From assembly GCF_002483305.1 (NCBI RefSeq), contig NZ_DLHQ01000004.1, positions 1-34,226 on the forward strand: a stretch of DNA of 34,226 bases, given 5' to 3'. Position 1 is the first letter of the stretch. Each line of letters starts with the position of its first letter. The position numbers were made by a program, and so were the translations under genes. Positions 25,080 to 34,128 of this stretch are shown one piece after another. The notes beneath the pieces were generated by a model. It was not told the origin of the DNA. It saw nothing but the letters and a program-made list of their open reading frames with translations, and searched no databases. Source of the stretch: Brevundimonas sp. UBA7664 (GTDB lineage: Bacteria; Pseudomonadota; Alphaproteobacteria; Caulobacterales; Caulobacteraceae).

Positions 25080-25108
25080 TTGACAGGCCGACGCGACGGG
25101 TCTTGAAG
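25080..25108 (+). promoter_or_regulatory. Weak promoter candidate for the 25151 gene
   Basis: TTGACA at 25080-25085 is a consensus -35, but the hexamer 17 bp on (TTGAAG) is a poor -10. Confidence 0.25.
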
Positions 25109-25150
25109 ACCGAAAGGTTAACGAGAACCGTCCACGCGACGAGACCCCGC

Positions 25151-25468
25151 ATGTCGAAACCATCCGCCCCCCGCACCAGCAAGCCCGCCCGGCTTACCGC
25201 CGCCAAGGTGAAGCTGGCCGCCGAAATTCGCGAGCAACTCGCGGCCCAGGGCGGGGCGGCGCATCGCGATGTGGTCATCGGCCGGATCTTGCAGCGCAAG
25301 GGCGTCCACGGCCCCGCCGCCGAACGCACCCGCCGCGCCCTGCTGTCGGCGTTCGAGCTGCATATGACCCCGGACAGTGAGGCCCCACGGCTGTTCGACC
25401 TCCCGTTCGGACCGGACTCCTACCGCTGGGCGCTGGACGAGCCGGTGAGGCCGACGATAACCTTCTGA
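25151..25468 (+). CDS. Small protein of unknown function
   Basis: 105 residues from ATG 25151. The first 20 residues are basic and Ser/Pro/Lys-rich (MSKPSAPRTSKPARLTAAKVK). A helical middle follows (KLAAEIREQLAAQGGAAHRDVVIGRILQRKGVHGPAAERTRRALLSAFELH), and an end rich in aromatic and Pro residues (FDLPFGPDSYRWALDEPVRPTITF). I do not recognise a family. The basic tail and helices could suggest DNA binding, but this is only an impression. Its TGA is directly followed by the ATG of the DUF2200 gene, so the two are coupled. It runs opposite to the leucine degradation genes on both sides. Confidence 0.65.
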   Translation: MSKPSAPRTSKPARLTAAKVKLAAEIREQLAAQGGAAHRDVVIGRILQRKGVHGPAAERTRRALLSAFELHMTPDSEAPRLFDLPFGPDSYRWALDEPVRPTITF

Positions 25469-25831
25469 ATGCAAACCAGCGCAGCTGACCGTCTCCGCCG
25501 GACCAGCGTGGCCAGTGTCCACGTCCACTACGTCGCCAAGGCGGAGCGAAACGGCCGCACGCGGGCCGAGGTAGATCAGGTGATCCGCTGGCTGACAGGC
25601 TATTCCCAGGGTCAGCTCGAGGCCATGCTGGCGGCGAAGACCGATTTCGAGACCTTTTTCGCCGAGGCGCCGGCGATGAATCCGAACCGCTTCCTGATCA
25701 CGGGCATGATCTGCGGCCATCGCGTCGAGGAGATCGAGGACCCCTTCATGCGGGAGATCCGCCACCTCGACAAACTGGTCGACGAGGTGAGCAAGGGGAA
25801 GGCGATGGAGAAGGTGCTCCGGGCGGGGTGA
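25469..25831 (+). CDS. DUF2200 family protein
   Basis: 120 residues. It follows DUF2200 closely: VASVHVHYVAKAERNGRTRAEVDQVIRWLTGYSQGQLE, KTDFETFFAEAPAMNPNRFLITGMICGHRVEEIEDPFMREIRHLDKLVDEVSKGKAMEKVLR. The family is cytoplasmic, common in bacteria with a patchy spread, and has no known function that I can name. The gene starts at the base after the previous stop. Its own stop is 14 bp from the stop of the convergent DUF559 gene. Confidence 0.9.
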   Translation: MQTSAADRLRRTSVASVHVHYVAKAERNGRTRAEVDQVIRWLTGYSQGQLEAMLAAKTDFETFFAEAPAMNPNRFLITGMICGHRVEEIEDPFMREIRHLDKLVDEVSKGKAMEKVLRAG

Positions 25832-25845
25832 TCGCAGCTTGTCGC

Positions 25846-26262
25846 TCAATCGGAACCCTTCTCCCCTCGGGGGAGAAGGTGGGCGGCGGAGCCGCTCGGA
25901 TGAGGGGGGCGGTTCCGCATCTCTGATGCCCGAAGGCGGATCGCGTCCAAGAGGATGTTCGGATTTCGCAGGAAGGCCTCGTTTCCTGACCGCAACACGA
26001 GAAACCCGGCCTCCGCGATCAGCAGTTCCCGCTCGGCATCTTCGACGATCCGGAGAGCGTGGATGCCGCCGTCCAGTTCGACGACCAGCTTTAATTCAGG
26101 ACAGAGGAAGTCGACGATCTTTCCGGCGACGGGCGCCTGCCGTCGGAATTTGAGCCCTTCGAAACGACGGCCCCGCACCAGCGCCCAGAGCTGATCTTCC
26201 GCGTGGGTGGAATCAGCGCGGAGCCGACGAGCGTACCGGGTCCTGTCCCCAGTTTGGTACAT
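25846..26262 (-). CDS. DUF559 (Vsr-like) endonuclease-domain protein
   Basis: 138 residues from ATG 26262. The domain is nearly the whole protein: TRYARRLRADSTHAEDQLWALVRGRRFEGLKFRRQAPVAG, then KIVDFLCPELKLVVELDGGIHA and a D-x-x-R helix, then GFLVLRSGNEAFLRN. Asp51, Glu62, Asp64 and His68 fit the PD-(D/E)xK-like core of DUF559, related to very-short-patch-repair endonucleases. Nuclease activity has not been shown for most members. The last 17 or so codons are encoded by a REP-like palindrome, and an inverted copy of the same palindrome lies before the ATG. It interrupts the leucine degradation gene order. Confidence 0.88.
   Translation of the reverse strand: MYQTGDRTRYARRLRADSTHAEDQLWALVRGRRFEGLKFRRQAPVAGKIVDFLCPELKLVVELDGGIHALRIVEDAERELLIAEAGFLVLRSGNEAFLRNPNILLDAIRLRASEMRNRPPHPSGSAAHLLPRGEKGSD
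25857..25908 (-). repeat. REP-like two-hairpin element, copy A (3' end of DUF559 gene)
   Basis: Read on the plus strand: CCTTCTCCCC-TCG-GGGGAGAAGG hairpin, TG spacer, second hairpin GCGGCGGAGCCGC, then CGGATGAGGGGG. It overlaps the C-terminal codons of the DUF559 gene. Copy B is the inverted counterpart. Confidence 0.85.
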
Positions 26263-26273
26263 GAGCAGGCGAT

Positions 26274-26321
26274 CCCCCTCATCCGGCCCTTCGGGCCACC
26301 TTCTCCCCCGAGGGGAGAAGG
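26274..26321 (+). repeat. REP-like two-hairpin element, copy B (upstream of DUF559 gene)
   Basis: Inverted relative to copy A. On the minus strand it reads the same CCTTCTCCCCTCGGGGGAGAAGG hairpin, then hairpin GGCCCGAAGGGCC, then GGATGAGGGGG. It lies 12 bp upstream of the DUF559 ATG and 9 bp from the stop of the carboxylase beta gene. Confidence 0.85.
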
Positions 26322-26329
26322 AGATCATA

Positions 26330-27937
<1,608 letters not shown>

Positions 27938-27983
27938 GGGGCTGGTTTAGGCGGGTTCGCGGGCGCGGGGAAGCGGGCGAGTT

Positions 27984-28054
27984 CACCTCTCCACTCGCGT
28001 CGGCGAGTGGGGAGGACAGACCGCGAAGCGGTCAGGAGAGGGTGGCGCTGGCGG
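27984..28054 (+). repeat. Two-hairpin palindromic element, family 2, copy 1
   Basis: Read on the plus strand: CACCTCTCC-ACTCGC-GTC-GGCGAGT-GGGGAGG hairpin, ACAGA, second hairpin CCGC-GAA-GCGG, TC, AGGAGAGGG, then GGCGCTGGCGG. Copy 2 is its inverted partner. Confidence 0.85.
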
Positions 28055-28079
28055 CGACCACATTGAGCTCTGATCACAT

Positions 28080-28157
28080 CCGCCAGCGCCGCCCCCTCCT
28101 GATCGTCGCTCGCGCGCCGATCTGTCCTCCCCATCGGCCTTCGCCGATGGGGAGGTG
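28080..28157 (-). repeat. Two-hairpin palindromic element, family 2, copy 2
   Basis: Read on the minus strand: CACCTCCCCATCGGC-GAA-GGCCGATGGGGAGG, ACAGA, a longer GATCG...CGATC second stem, AGGAGGGGG, then GGCGCTGGCGG. It shares order, boundaries and conserved linkers with copy 1 but has its own compensated stem bases. Confidence 0.85.
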
Positions 28158-28228
28158 AGGGCCGCTTATGTCTCCATCGATTTTCCTGTGTTGACGCCGA
28201 ACCTGCGCCGTGGCCTGTCCCGCCTCCC

Positions 28229-29581
28229 ATGACCGGCCTCAGCCTCCAGACCCGCGCCACCCTGAAAGACCTGCTGCATCTCGCGTGGCCGGTGGTGCTG
28301 GCGCGCGTCGGCATCATGACCATGGGGCTGACCGATGTGATCGTGGTCGGCAATTTCTCGGGGCTGGAGCTGGCCTTCAGTTCGCTGGCCCTGGCGCCGA
28401 CGTCGATCATCATCACCACGGCGGTGGGCCTGATGATGGGGGTGCAGGTGATGACCGCGCGCCTGCTGGGCGAGGGGCGCCGCAGCGAGGTCGGCGGGGT
28501 GCTGCGGCGCGGCGTGGCCTATTCGCTGCAGCTGGGCTTCGCCTCGATGTTCGGCCTGATCCTGCTCGGACCCTGGGCGCTTCAGCACATGGGCCTGGCC
28601 GACGGCCTGGCCGAGGGCGCCTCGCCGGTGCTGATCGTCTTCGCCCTGTCCATGCCCGGCTATCTGGTCAGTGTGGCGGCGCAGTTCTTCCTCGAGGCCA
28701 TGCACCGGCCGCGCGCGGGGATGTGGGCGATGTGGATCGCCAATGGCGTCAATCTGGCGCTGAACCTGCTGCTGGTGCCCGACTTGCTGGGGATCGGTCT
28801 GGACGGCGCCGTGGCCTCGGCCTGGGCGACCTTCGTGGCCCGGACCTCGCTGGCGGTGTTCCTGATCGTCTACATCCTGCGCCTGCCCGAAGCGCGGGCG
28901 CTGGGCGTGTTCAACCGGCCGAAGCGCGACCTGCCGGCCGAGCGCGAACAGCGCAAGATCGGCTACGGCGCGGGCTCCAGCTATTTCATCGAGGTCGGGG
29001 CCTTCGCCGCCATGACCTTCATCGCCGGCCAGTTGGGCGCGATCGAGACCTCGGCCTGGGCCATCGTGCTCAATGTTTCGGCCATGGTCTTCATGCTGCC
29101 GATGGGGCTGTCGGCCGCGACCGCCGTGCTGGTCGGGCGCGCCTACGGGGCCGGGGATGGGCGCGGTGTGATGCGCGCCGGTCTGGTCGGGATCGGGGTG
29201 GTGACCGCCCTGACGCTGACGGTCGCCCTGCTGGTCTGGCCGGGCGCGCCGCTGATCGCCAGCGCCTACAACCGCGATCCGGAACTGCTGGCCGTGGTGA
29301 TCCCGGCGCTGGTGCTGACGACCCTGTTCTTCGTCGCCGACGGGATTCAGGTGGTTTCCGCCTCGGCCAACCGCGCTGCCGGCGACGTCTGGTGGCCGAC
29401 GATCATGCATTTCGCCGCCTACAGCCTGATCATGATGCCGCTGGGTTGGTGGTGGGCGCATGAGATCGGCGTCAACGGCCTGGTCTGGGCCATCATCGTC
29501 GCCAGTCTGGTGTCGTCGGCGCTGCTGACCGGGCGGTTCGTGCGGGTGGCGCGGCGGTTACCGAGGGTGACGCCGGCCTGA
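28229..29581 (+). CDS. MATE family efflux transporter
   Basis: 450 residues with 12 predicted membrane segments. It is a cation/multidrug antiporter of the inner membrane. Signatures include LLHLAWPVVLARVGIMTMGLTDVIVVGNFSGLELA at the start, MGVQVMTARLLGEGRR in the second segment pair, and in the second half the repeat-related GLSAATAVLVGRAYGAGD. The ATG is the only sensible start. It is divergent from the carboxylase beta gene; a 290-bp gap holding the inverted repeat pair lies between them. The substrate is unknown. Confidence 0.92.
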   Translation: MTGLSLQTRATLKDLLHLAWPVVLARVGIMTMGLTDVIVVGNFSGLELAFSSLALAPTSIIITTAVGLMMGVQVMTARLLGEGRRSEVGGVLRRGVAYSLQLGFASMFGLILLGPWALQHMGLADGLAEGASPVLIVFALSMPGYLVSVAAQFFLEAMHRPRAGMWAMWIANGVNLALNLLLVPDLLGIGLDGAVASAWATFVARTSLAVFLIVYILRLPEARALGVFNRPKRDLPAEREQRKIGYGAGSSYFIEVGAFAAMTFIAGQLGAIETSAWAIVLNVSAMVFMLPMGLSAATAVLVGRAYGAGDGRGVMRAGLVGIGVVTALTLTVALLVWPGAPLIASAYNRDPELLAVVIPALVLTTLFFVADGIQVVSASANRAAGDVWWPTIMHFAAYSLIMMPLGWWWAHEIGVNGLVWAIIVASLVSSALLTGRFVRVARRLPRVTPA

Positions 29582-29595
29582 CGGCCCTCTATATC
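29567..29595 (+). promoter_or_regulatory. Promoter candidate for metG
   Basis: GTGACG (29567-29572), a 17-bp spacer and TATATC (29590-29595), 27 bp before the metG start. The -35 lies within the end of the MATE gene. Confidence 0.45.
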
Positions 29596-29622
29596 CGTCG
29601 CCTCCCCCAGACACGGATTCCC

Positions 29623-31329
29623 ATGGCCCGCATCCTCATCACCTCGGCCCTGCCGTACATCAACGGCATCAAGCATCTGGGGAATCTGGCGGGGTCGATG
29701 CTGCCGGCGGATGTCTATGCGCGGTTCAAGCGGGCGCAGGGCCATGAGGTGCTCTACATCTGCGCCACCGACGAACACGGGACGCCGGCCGAACTGGCCG
29801 CCGCGGCCGCCGGGCAGGACGTGCGGACCTATTGCGACGAACAGCATGAGGTCCAGAAGGCCGCGGGCGAGTCCTTCGGCCTCAGCTACGACTGGTTCGG
29901 CCGGTCGTCGAACGCCCCCAACCGGCGCCTGACCCAGCATTTCGCCGACGTCCTCGAGAAAAACGGCCTGATCGAGGAGCGGGTCGACCGGATGATCTAT
30001 TCGGTCGACGACGCCCGCTTCCTGCCCGACCGTTATGTGGAGGGGACCTGTCCACACTGCGGCCATGTCGGCGCGCGCGGCGACCAGTGCGACAACTGCG
30101 GCCGGCTGCTGGACCCGACCGACCTGATCGAGCCGTATTCGGCGGTGTCGGGTTCGAGGAACCTCGAGGTCCGCGACACGCGGCACCTGTATCTGCTCCA
30201 GACGAAGCTGGCGGACCGGATCCGGGCCTGGATCAGTTCGAAGACCGACTGGCAGACGCTGGCGAAATCGATCGCACTGAAGCACCTCGACGAAGGCCTG
30301 ATCGACCGGGGCATCACCCGCGACCTGAAATGGGGCGTGCCGGTGGTGGGGCCGGACGGCGGGCCGCGGCCGGGCATGGAGGGCAAGGTCTTCTATGTCT
30401 GGTTCGACGCCCCGATCGAATACATCGGCGCGACCGAGGAATGGGCCGATGCGACGGGCGCGACCTGGCGCGACTGGTGGCGGACGGACGAGGGCGCCGA
30501 CGACGTCCGCTACGTCCAGTTCATGGGCAAGGACAATGTCGCCTTCCACACCGTCAGCTTCCCGGCGACGATCCTGGGCTCGGGCGAGCCGTGGAAGACG
30601 GTGGATACGTTGAAGGCCTTCAACTGGCTGAACTGGTACGGCGGCAAATTCTCGACCAGCCAGAAGCGCGGCGTCTTCATGGACCAGGCGCTGGAGCTGC
30701 TGCCGGCCGACTACTGGCGCTGGCACCTGACGGCCTATGGGCCCGAGCATTCGGACGCCGCCTTCACCTGGGAGCAGTTCCAGTCGACGACCAACAAGGA
30801 CCTGGCCGATGTGCTGGGCAATTTCGTCAACCGGATCGTCAAGTTCGCCGAGTCGAAGTTCGACGGCGTCGTGCCGGACGCGGGCGAGCCCGGTCCTCTG
30901 GAAGCGAAGCTGGAGGCGGACCTGCGCGCCGGCATCGCCGAGGCGACGGCGCAGTTCGAGGCCATGGAGTTCCGCAAGGCGGCCGTGGCCCTGCGCGCCG
31001 TCTGGGTGCTGGGCAACGAGTATCTGCAGGAGGCGGCGCCCTGGACCGCCTTCAAGACCGATGTGGATCGGGCGGCCGTCGGCGTGCGCACGGGGCTGAA
31101 CCTGGTGGCCCTGTTCGCCCGGCTGGCCGCGCCGGTCATGCCGCATTCGGCGGTGAAGATCGGGGCGGCGGTCGGGGCGACGGATCTGAGCTGGCCGACC
31201 GCGGACGAGCCGCTGCTGGACGCCCTGCCGCACGGTCAGACCGTCGCGGCGGCGGGCGTGCTGTTCACCAAGATCGAGGACACGCAGGTGGCCGAGTGGT
31301 CTGAACGCTTCGGCGGCGCGGACGCCTGA
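29623..31329 (+). CDS. metG: Methionyl-tRNA synthetase
   Basis: 568 residues. It charges tRNA-Met with methionine. It is a class I synthetase with ITSALPYINGIKHLGNLAGSMLPAD at the start, where HLGN is the HIGH motif. A zinc-knuckle insert CPHCGHVGARGDQCDNC (C-x2-C-x9-C-x2-C) is followed by ARF/PD-type connective segments. The second ATP motif is KFSTSQKRGVF (KMSKS equivalent). The C-terminal anticodon-binding helix bundle follows. There is no EMAP/Arc1p-like C-terminal dimerisation domain. It starts 41 bp after the MATE gene and the next gene follows after 2 bp. Confidence 0.96.
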   Translation: MARILITSALPYINGIKHLGNLAGSMLPADVYARFKRAQGHEVLYICATDEHGTPAELAAAAAGQDVRTYCDEQHEVQKAAGESFGLSYDWFGRSSNAPNRRLTQHFADVLEKNGLIEERVDRMIYSVDDARFLPDRYVEGTCPHCGHVGARGDQCDNCGRLLDPTDLIEPYSAVSGSRNLEVRDTRHLYLLQTKLADRIRAWISSKTDWQTLAKSIALKHLDEGLIDRGITRDLKWGVPVVGPDGGPRPGMEGKVFYVWFDAPIEYIGATEEWADATGATWRDWWRTDEGADDVRYVQFMGKDNVAFHTVSFPATILGSGEPWKTVDTLKAFNWLNWYGGKFSTSQKRGVFMDQALELLPADYWRWHLTAYGPEHSDAAFTWEQFQSTTNKDLADVLGNFVNRIVKFAESKFDGVVPDAGEPGPLEAKLEADLRAGIAEATAQFEAMEFRKAAVALRAVWVLGNEYLQEAAPWTAFKTDVDRAAVGVRTGLNLVALFARLAAPVMPHSAVKIGAAVGATDLSWPTADEPLLDALPHGQTVAAAGVLFTKIEDTQVAEWSERFGGADA

Positions 31330-31331
31330 CC

Positions 31332-31880
31332 ATGGACCGGTCGGCCGCCCTCGTCAGGCTGCTGGCCGAGGACCAGGCCGAGGATCGCGCGGTGCTGGCG
31401 GGCGAGCCCGCCTATATGGCCCTGCGTGACCGGGACCGGGCGCGCCGTGAAGCAGCTATGGCCCTGCTGACGGACGGCTGGCCCGAGGATGCGGACGCCC
31501 TCTACGCCGCCGCATGGGTCCTCAATCATGGAGACCTGAGCGAGGAGGCCGCCCTGGGCAGCCGTCTGGCGGCGCGGGCCGCGGAGCTCGGCCGGCCCGG
31601 CGCGCGCTGGCTGGCCGCCGCGGCGCTGGACCGGTCATTGATGTATGCCGAACAGCCTCAGAAATACGGCACCAACATCGTGCCCGACGGCGTCGGCTGG
31701 CGGCTGTGGGATGTCGATCCGGCGACCACGGACGCCGAGCGGATCGCCAATGACGTGCCGCCGCTGGCCGAGATGCAGGCCCGCGCGGCGGCGATCACCA
31801 CGCCCCAGCCCGATATGGCCGGGGCGCCGGAGTCGCTCAGGCGGGCGATGCGCCGCTGGGGGACGCTGCCGCCGGCGTGA
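31332..31880 (+). CDS. DUF6624-like protein
   Basis: 182 residues, cytoplasmic, Ala- and Arg-rich with mostly helical character. The block ARWLAAAALDRSLMYAEQPQKYGTN matches the signature of the DUF6624 group (R-W-L-x-A-A-x-x-D-R-x-L-M-x-x-G/x-x-P-Q-K-Y-G-T), and VPDGVGWRLWDVDPATTDAERIANDVPPL fits its C-terminal part. The function is unknown. It is 2 bp after metG on the same strand, so cotranscription is likely. Its last 44 bp overlap the 3' end of the convergent terC gene. Confidence 0.8.
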   Translation: MDRSAALVRLLAEDQAEDRAVLAGEPAYMALRDRDRARREAAMALLTDGWPEDADALYAAAWVLNHGDLSEEAALGSRLAARAAELGRPGARWLAAAALDRSLMYAEQPQKYGTNIVPDGVGWRLWDVDPATTDAERIANDVPPLAEMQARAAAITTPQPDMAGAPESLRRAMRRWGTLPPA

Positions 31881-32706
31881 CCGGCACAGGCGCCGGTCCG
31901 TCCGAGGGCCGGGACGGCAGGCCGGTCGCCGGCGCCGCGCTGTCCTTGTTCTCGACGCCCTTCAGGAATTTGGCCTTCTCTTCCTCGCTGATGTCGAGGA
32001 AGGCCGGGGCCGAAGCGTTGAAGGCGTCCATGCGGTCGGTCCGCACGATCACCGAGCGCGCGCCGTCCCAGATCATGTGCAGGGCGACATAGAGGACGAT
32101 GACCAGACCGACGTAGCCGATCCAGCGGTGTTTGGTCAGCAGCTTGGCGATGAAGGTCGCGGCGACGCCCATCAGGGCGATCGACAGGATCAGGCCGAAG
32201 ACCATGATCCAGGGGTGTTCGTGGGCCGCGCCGGCCACGGCCAGGACGTTGTCCAGCGACATGGTGACGTCGGCGATCATGATCTGGATCAGGGCCGCGG
32301 CGAAGGTCTTGCGCTTGATGCCCAGGGCCTCGGGGGGCGGGCCGCCGCCGTGGTGGGCGGACAGGGCGGTCTCCAGCTCGGCCTCGGCCTCGGCCTGGTC
32401 GTGGGTCTTCTGCTCCTGCAGTTCGCGCCACATCTTCCAGCAGACCCACAGCAGCAGGATGCCGCCGGCGAGCAGCAGGCCGATGATGGCCAGCAGCTGG
32501 ACGGTGATCAGGGCGAAGCCGATGCGCAGGATGACGGCGGCGGCCAGGCCGATCAGGATGGCCTTCTTGCGCTGTTCGGGCGCCAGGGCGGCGGCGGCGA
32601 GGCCGACGGCCACCGCGTTGTCGCCGGCCAGCACCAGATCGATCATCAGGACCTGGCCGAGGGCGGTGGCCTGGCTGGCGAGTTCGGGAGACGAGAGGAA
32701 TTCCAT
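31837..32706 (-). CDS. TerC family integral membrane protein
   Basis: 289 residues with about seven hydrophobic segments. Two internally related blocks carry the family's acidic residues inside membrane helices: MIDLVLAGDNAVAVG near residues 20-34 and IMIADVTMSLDNVLAVAG near 138-155. TerC/YjbE-type proteins are linked to tellurite resistance and to metal (Mn) export or metalation of exported proteins. The C-terminal 50 residues are soluble and Pro/Ala-rich (SRPSDGPAPVPVTPAAASPSG), which is not part of the TerC core. Its 3' end overlaps the DUF6624-like gene by 44 bp. Confidence 0.92.
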   Translation of the reverse strand: MEFLSSPELASQATALGQVLMIDLVLAGDNAVAVGLAAAALAPEQRKKAILIGLAAAVILRIGFALITVQLLAIIGLLLAGGILLLWVCWKMWRELQEQKTHDQAEAEAELETALSAHHGGGPPPEALGIKRKTFAAALIQIMIADVTMSLDNVLAVAGAAHEHPWIMVFGLILSIALMGVAATFIAKLLTKHRWIGYVGLVIVLYVALHMIWDGARSVIVRTDRMDAFNASAPAFLDISEEEKAKFLKGVENKDSAAPATGLPSRPSDGPAPVPVTPAAASPSGASPA

Positions 32707-32745
32707 GGCCGCTCTCTAGCGGGAGCGAGCGGATGCGCCAAGGGT

Positions 32746-32772
32746 CCTCCCCATCGCATAGCGACGGGGAGG
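32746..32772. repeat. Solitary CCTCCCC...GGGGAGG hairpin (family 2-like)
   Basis: CCTCCCC-A-TCGC-ATA-GCGA-C-GGGGAGG, a stem of 11 pairs with one A-C mismatch, between rlmB and terC (both minus strand). It has the same outer stem as the family 2 elements, and the following AGACGATCAGG resembles their inner linker, so it may be a truncated copy. It may also act as a terminator/processing hairpin, although no T-run follows. Confidence 0.6.
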
Positions 32773-32778
32773 AGACGA

Positions 32779-33696
32779 TCAGGCGGTCTGTTTCCGAGTC
32801 GCTTCGTAAAGAGCGACCGCGGCCGCGTTGGAAACGTTCAGGCTCTCAAATCCGCCGGGCATGGGTATCTTCGCCAGAACGTCGCAATGTTCGGCCACCA
32901 GCCGGCGGATGCCGTCGCCTTCCGAGCCCATGACCAGAACGGTCGGCCGCTCGTCCAGCGCCTGTTCCAGCGTCAGTTCGGCCGAACCGTCGAGGCCGAC
33001 CGCGCGCCAGCCCATGTCGGCCAGCGTCTCGAGCGCCCGGCTGAGATTGGTCACCCGCGCGCAGGGCAGGCGTTCGGTGGCGCCGGCCGAGGCCTTGGCC
33101 AGGGCGCCGGCGAGGGCGGGCGAGTGCCGGTCCTGAACCACGATGCCCTTGGCGCCGAAGGCCAGGGCCGAGCGGAAGATGGCCCCGACGTTCTGCGGGT
33201 CGGTCAGTTGGTCCAGCATGACGATGACGCCGCCGTCTCCGGCGATGTCCTCCAGCGCCACCCCTTCCAGCGGCTGGACCTTGAAGGCCAGACCCTGGTG
33301 CACCGCGCCGGGCGGCAGCATCCGGTCCAGCGCCTGGACCTCGATGATCTCGATCTTGTGGCCGTTGGCCAGTTTGTCGCGTTCCAGTTCGGCGGCGCGG
33401 TCGGCCGTCGCCAGCAGGCGGCCCATGCCCTTGCGGGCCGGATTGGCGAGCGCGGCGATGACCGGATGGCGGCCCCAGACGAAATTGTCAGCGTCCGCCT
33501 TGGCCCGCGAAGCGCGCGGCGCGGAATCAGAGAAGGCCTTCGGCTTGGGATTGGGGTTCCATCCGCCGCGGTCGGGGCCGCCCTCGGACTTGCCCTTGGG
33601 ACCCGCTCCGGGCCCGCCGGAACGGGGCGGCGACCGGTCGCCGAAGACCGGCTTTTTGCCCGATTTCCGGTCGTTGCGTTCTGGATTTCTCGACAC
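32779..33696 (-). CDS. rlmB: 23S rRNA (guanosine-2'-O-)-methyltransferase RlmB-like (SpoU family)
   Basis: 305 residues starting at GTG 33696. RlmB methylates the 2'-hydroxyl of G2251 in 23S rRNA. The first 75 residues are a basic, Pro/Gly/Lys-rich disordered extension. The substrate-binding domain begins at NFVWGRHPVIAALANP. The SpoU methyltransferase domain with the SAM-binding trefoil knot follows: VVMLDQLTDPQNVGAIFRSALAFG (motif 1, with the family Asn/Arg), VLVMGSEGDGIRRLV (motif 2) and IPMPGGFESLNVSNAAAVALYE (motif 3). No ATG occurs before residue 90, so the GTG is accepted. It is divergent from the tRNA-Tyr/tRNA-Gly/tuf unit. RlmB versus a paralogue such as TrmH is judged from domain layout. 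Confidence 0.9.
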   Translation of the reverse strand: MSRNPERNDRKSGKKPVFGDRSPPRSGGPGAGPKGKSEGGPDRGGWNPNPKPKAFSDSAPRASRAKADADNFVWGRHPVIAALANPARKGMGRLLATADRAAELERDKLANGHKIEIIEVQALDRMLPPGAVHQGLAFKVQPLEGVALEDIAGDGGVIVMLDQLTDPQNVGAIFRSALAFGAKGIVVQDRHSPALAGALAKASAGATERLPCARVTNLSRALETLADMGWRAVGLDGSAELTLEQALDERPTVLVMGSEGDGIRRLVAEHCDVLAKIPMPGGFESLNVSNAAAVALYEATRKQTA

Positions 33697-33842
33697 TATA
33701 AGACGCCCTCCGATTTGGAGCCCTGAGGGCTTTCGGGTCTGGCGCCCCTCCTAAACCAGGCGACGCGGGACACCGAGAGCTTTTGTTGTTTCGACGACCG
33801 AAAGGTCGCCGGCGCATCGGTCCGACGGTTCGAAAACGCGCT

Positions 33843-33926
33843 GGGGGAATGTCCCGAGTGGCAAAGGGGGGGGACTGTAAATCCCCTGCGTAAGCTTCGC
33901 AGGTTCGAGTCCTGCTTCCCCCACCA
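33843..33926 (+). tRNA. tRNA-Tyr (GTA anticodon)
   Basis: 84 nt with encoded CCA and the long variable arm of class II tRNAs (TGCGTAAGCTTCGCA region). The acceptor GGGGGAA pairs with TTCCCCC. The anticodon loop is CTGTAAA in stem GGGGA/TCCCC (anticodon GTA). Confidence 0.95.
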
Positions 33927-34002
33927 CGCGCTTTCGAAACCAAGGTCCGGACCCCATATCGGGTCGGCGGCCAACGGCTTTCGGGCCCGAGGCCGTCTCC
34001 GT

Positions 34003-34076
34003 GCGGGTATAGTACAATGGTAGTACAGCAGCCTTCCAAGCTGAATATGTCGGTTCGATTCCGTCTACCCGCTCCA
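34003..34076 (+). tRNA. tRNA-Gly (TCC anticodon)
   Basis: 74 nt with encoded CCA. The acceptor GCGGGTA pairs with TACCCGC and the discriminator is T. The D-stem is GTAC/GTAC, the anticodon loop CTTCCAA (anticodon TCC), and the T-stem GTCGG/CCGTC has a U-U mismatch at 50-64. It lies 52 bp before tuf, as part of a tRNA-Tyr, tRNA-Gly, tuf unit. Confidence 0.94.
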
Positions 34077-34128
34077 GAATTCTCAAGCTGACCCAATCGC
34101 CCCGCCCCGGGCCACAGGAGTTTTGGCC

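Noticed and set aside
25857..26321. CRISPR array
   Set aside because: Repeats are two inverted hairpin elements around a gene, not regularly spaced direct repeats; no cas genes are present.
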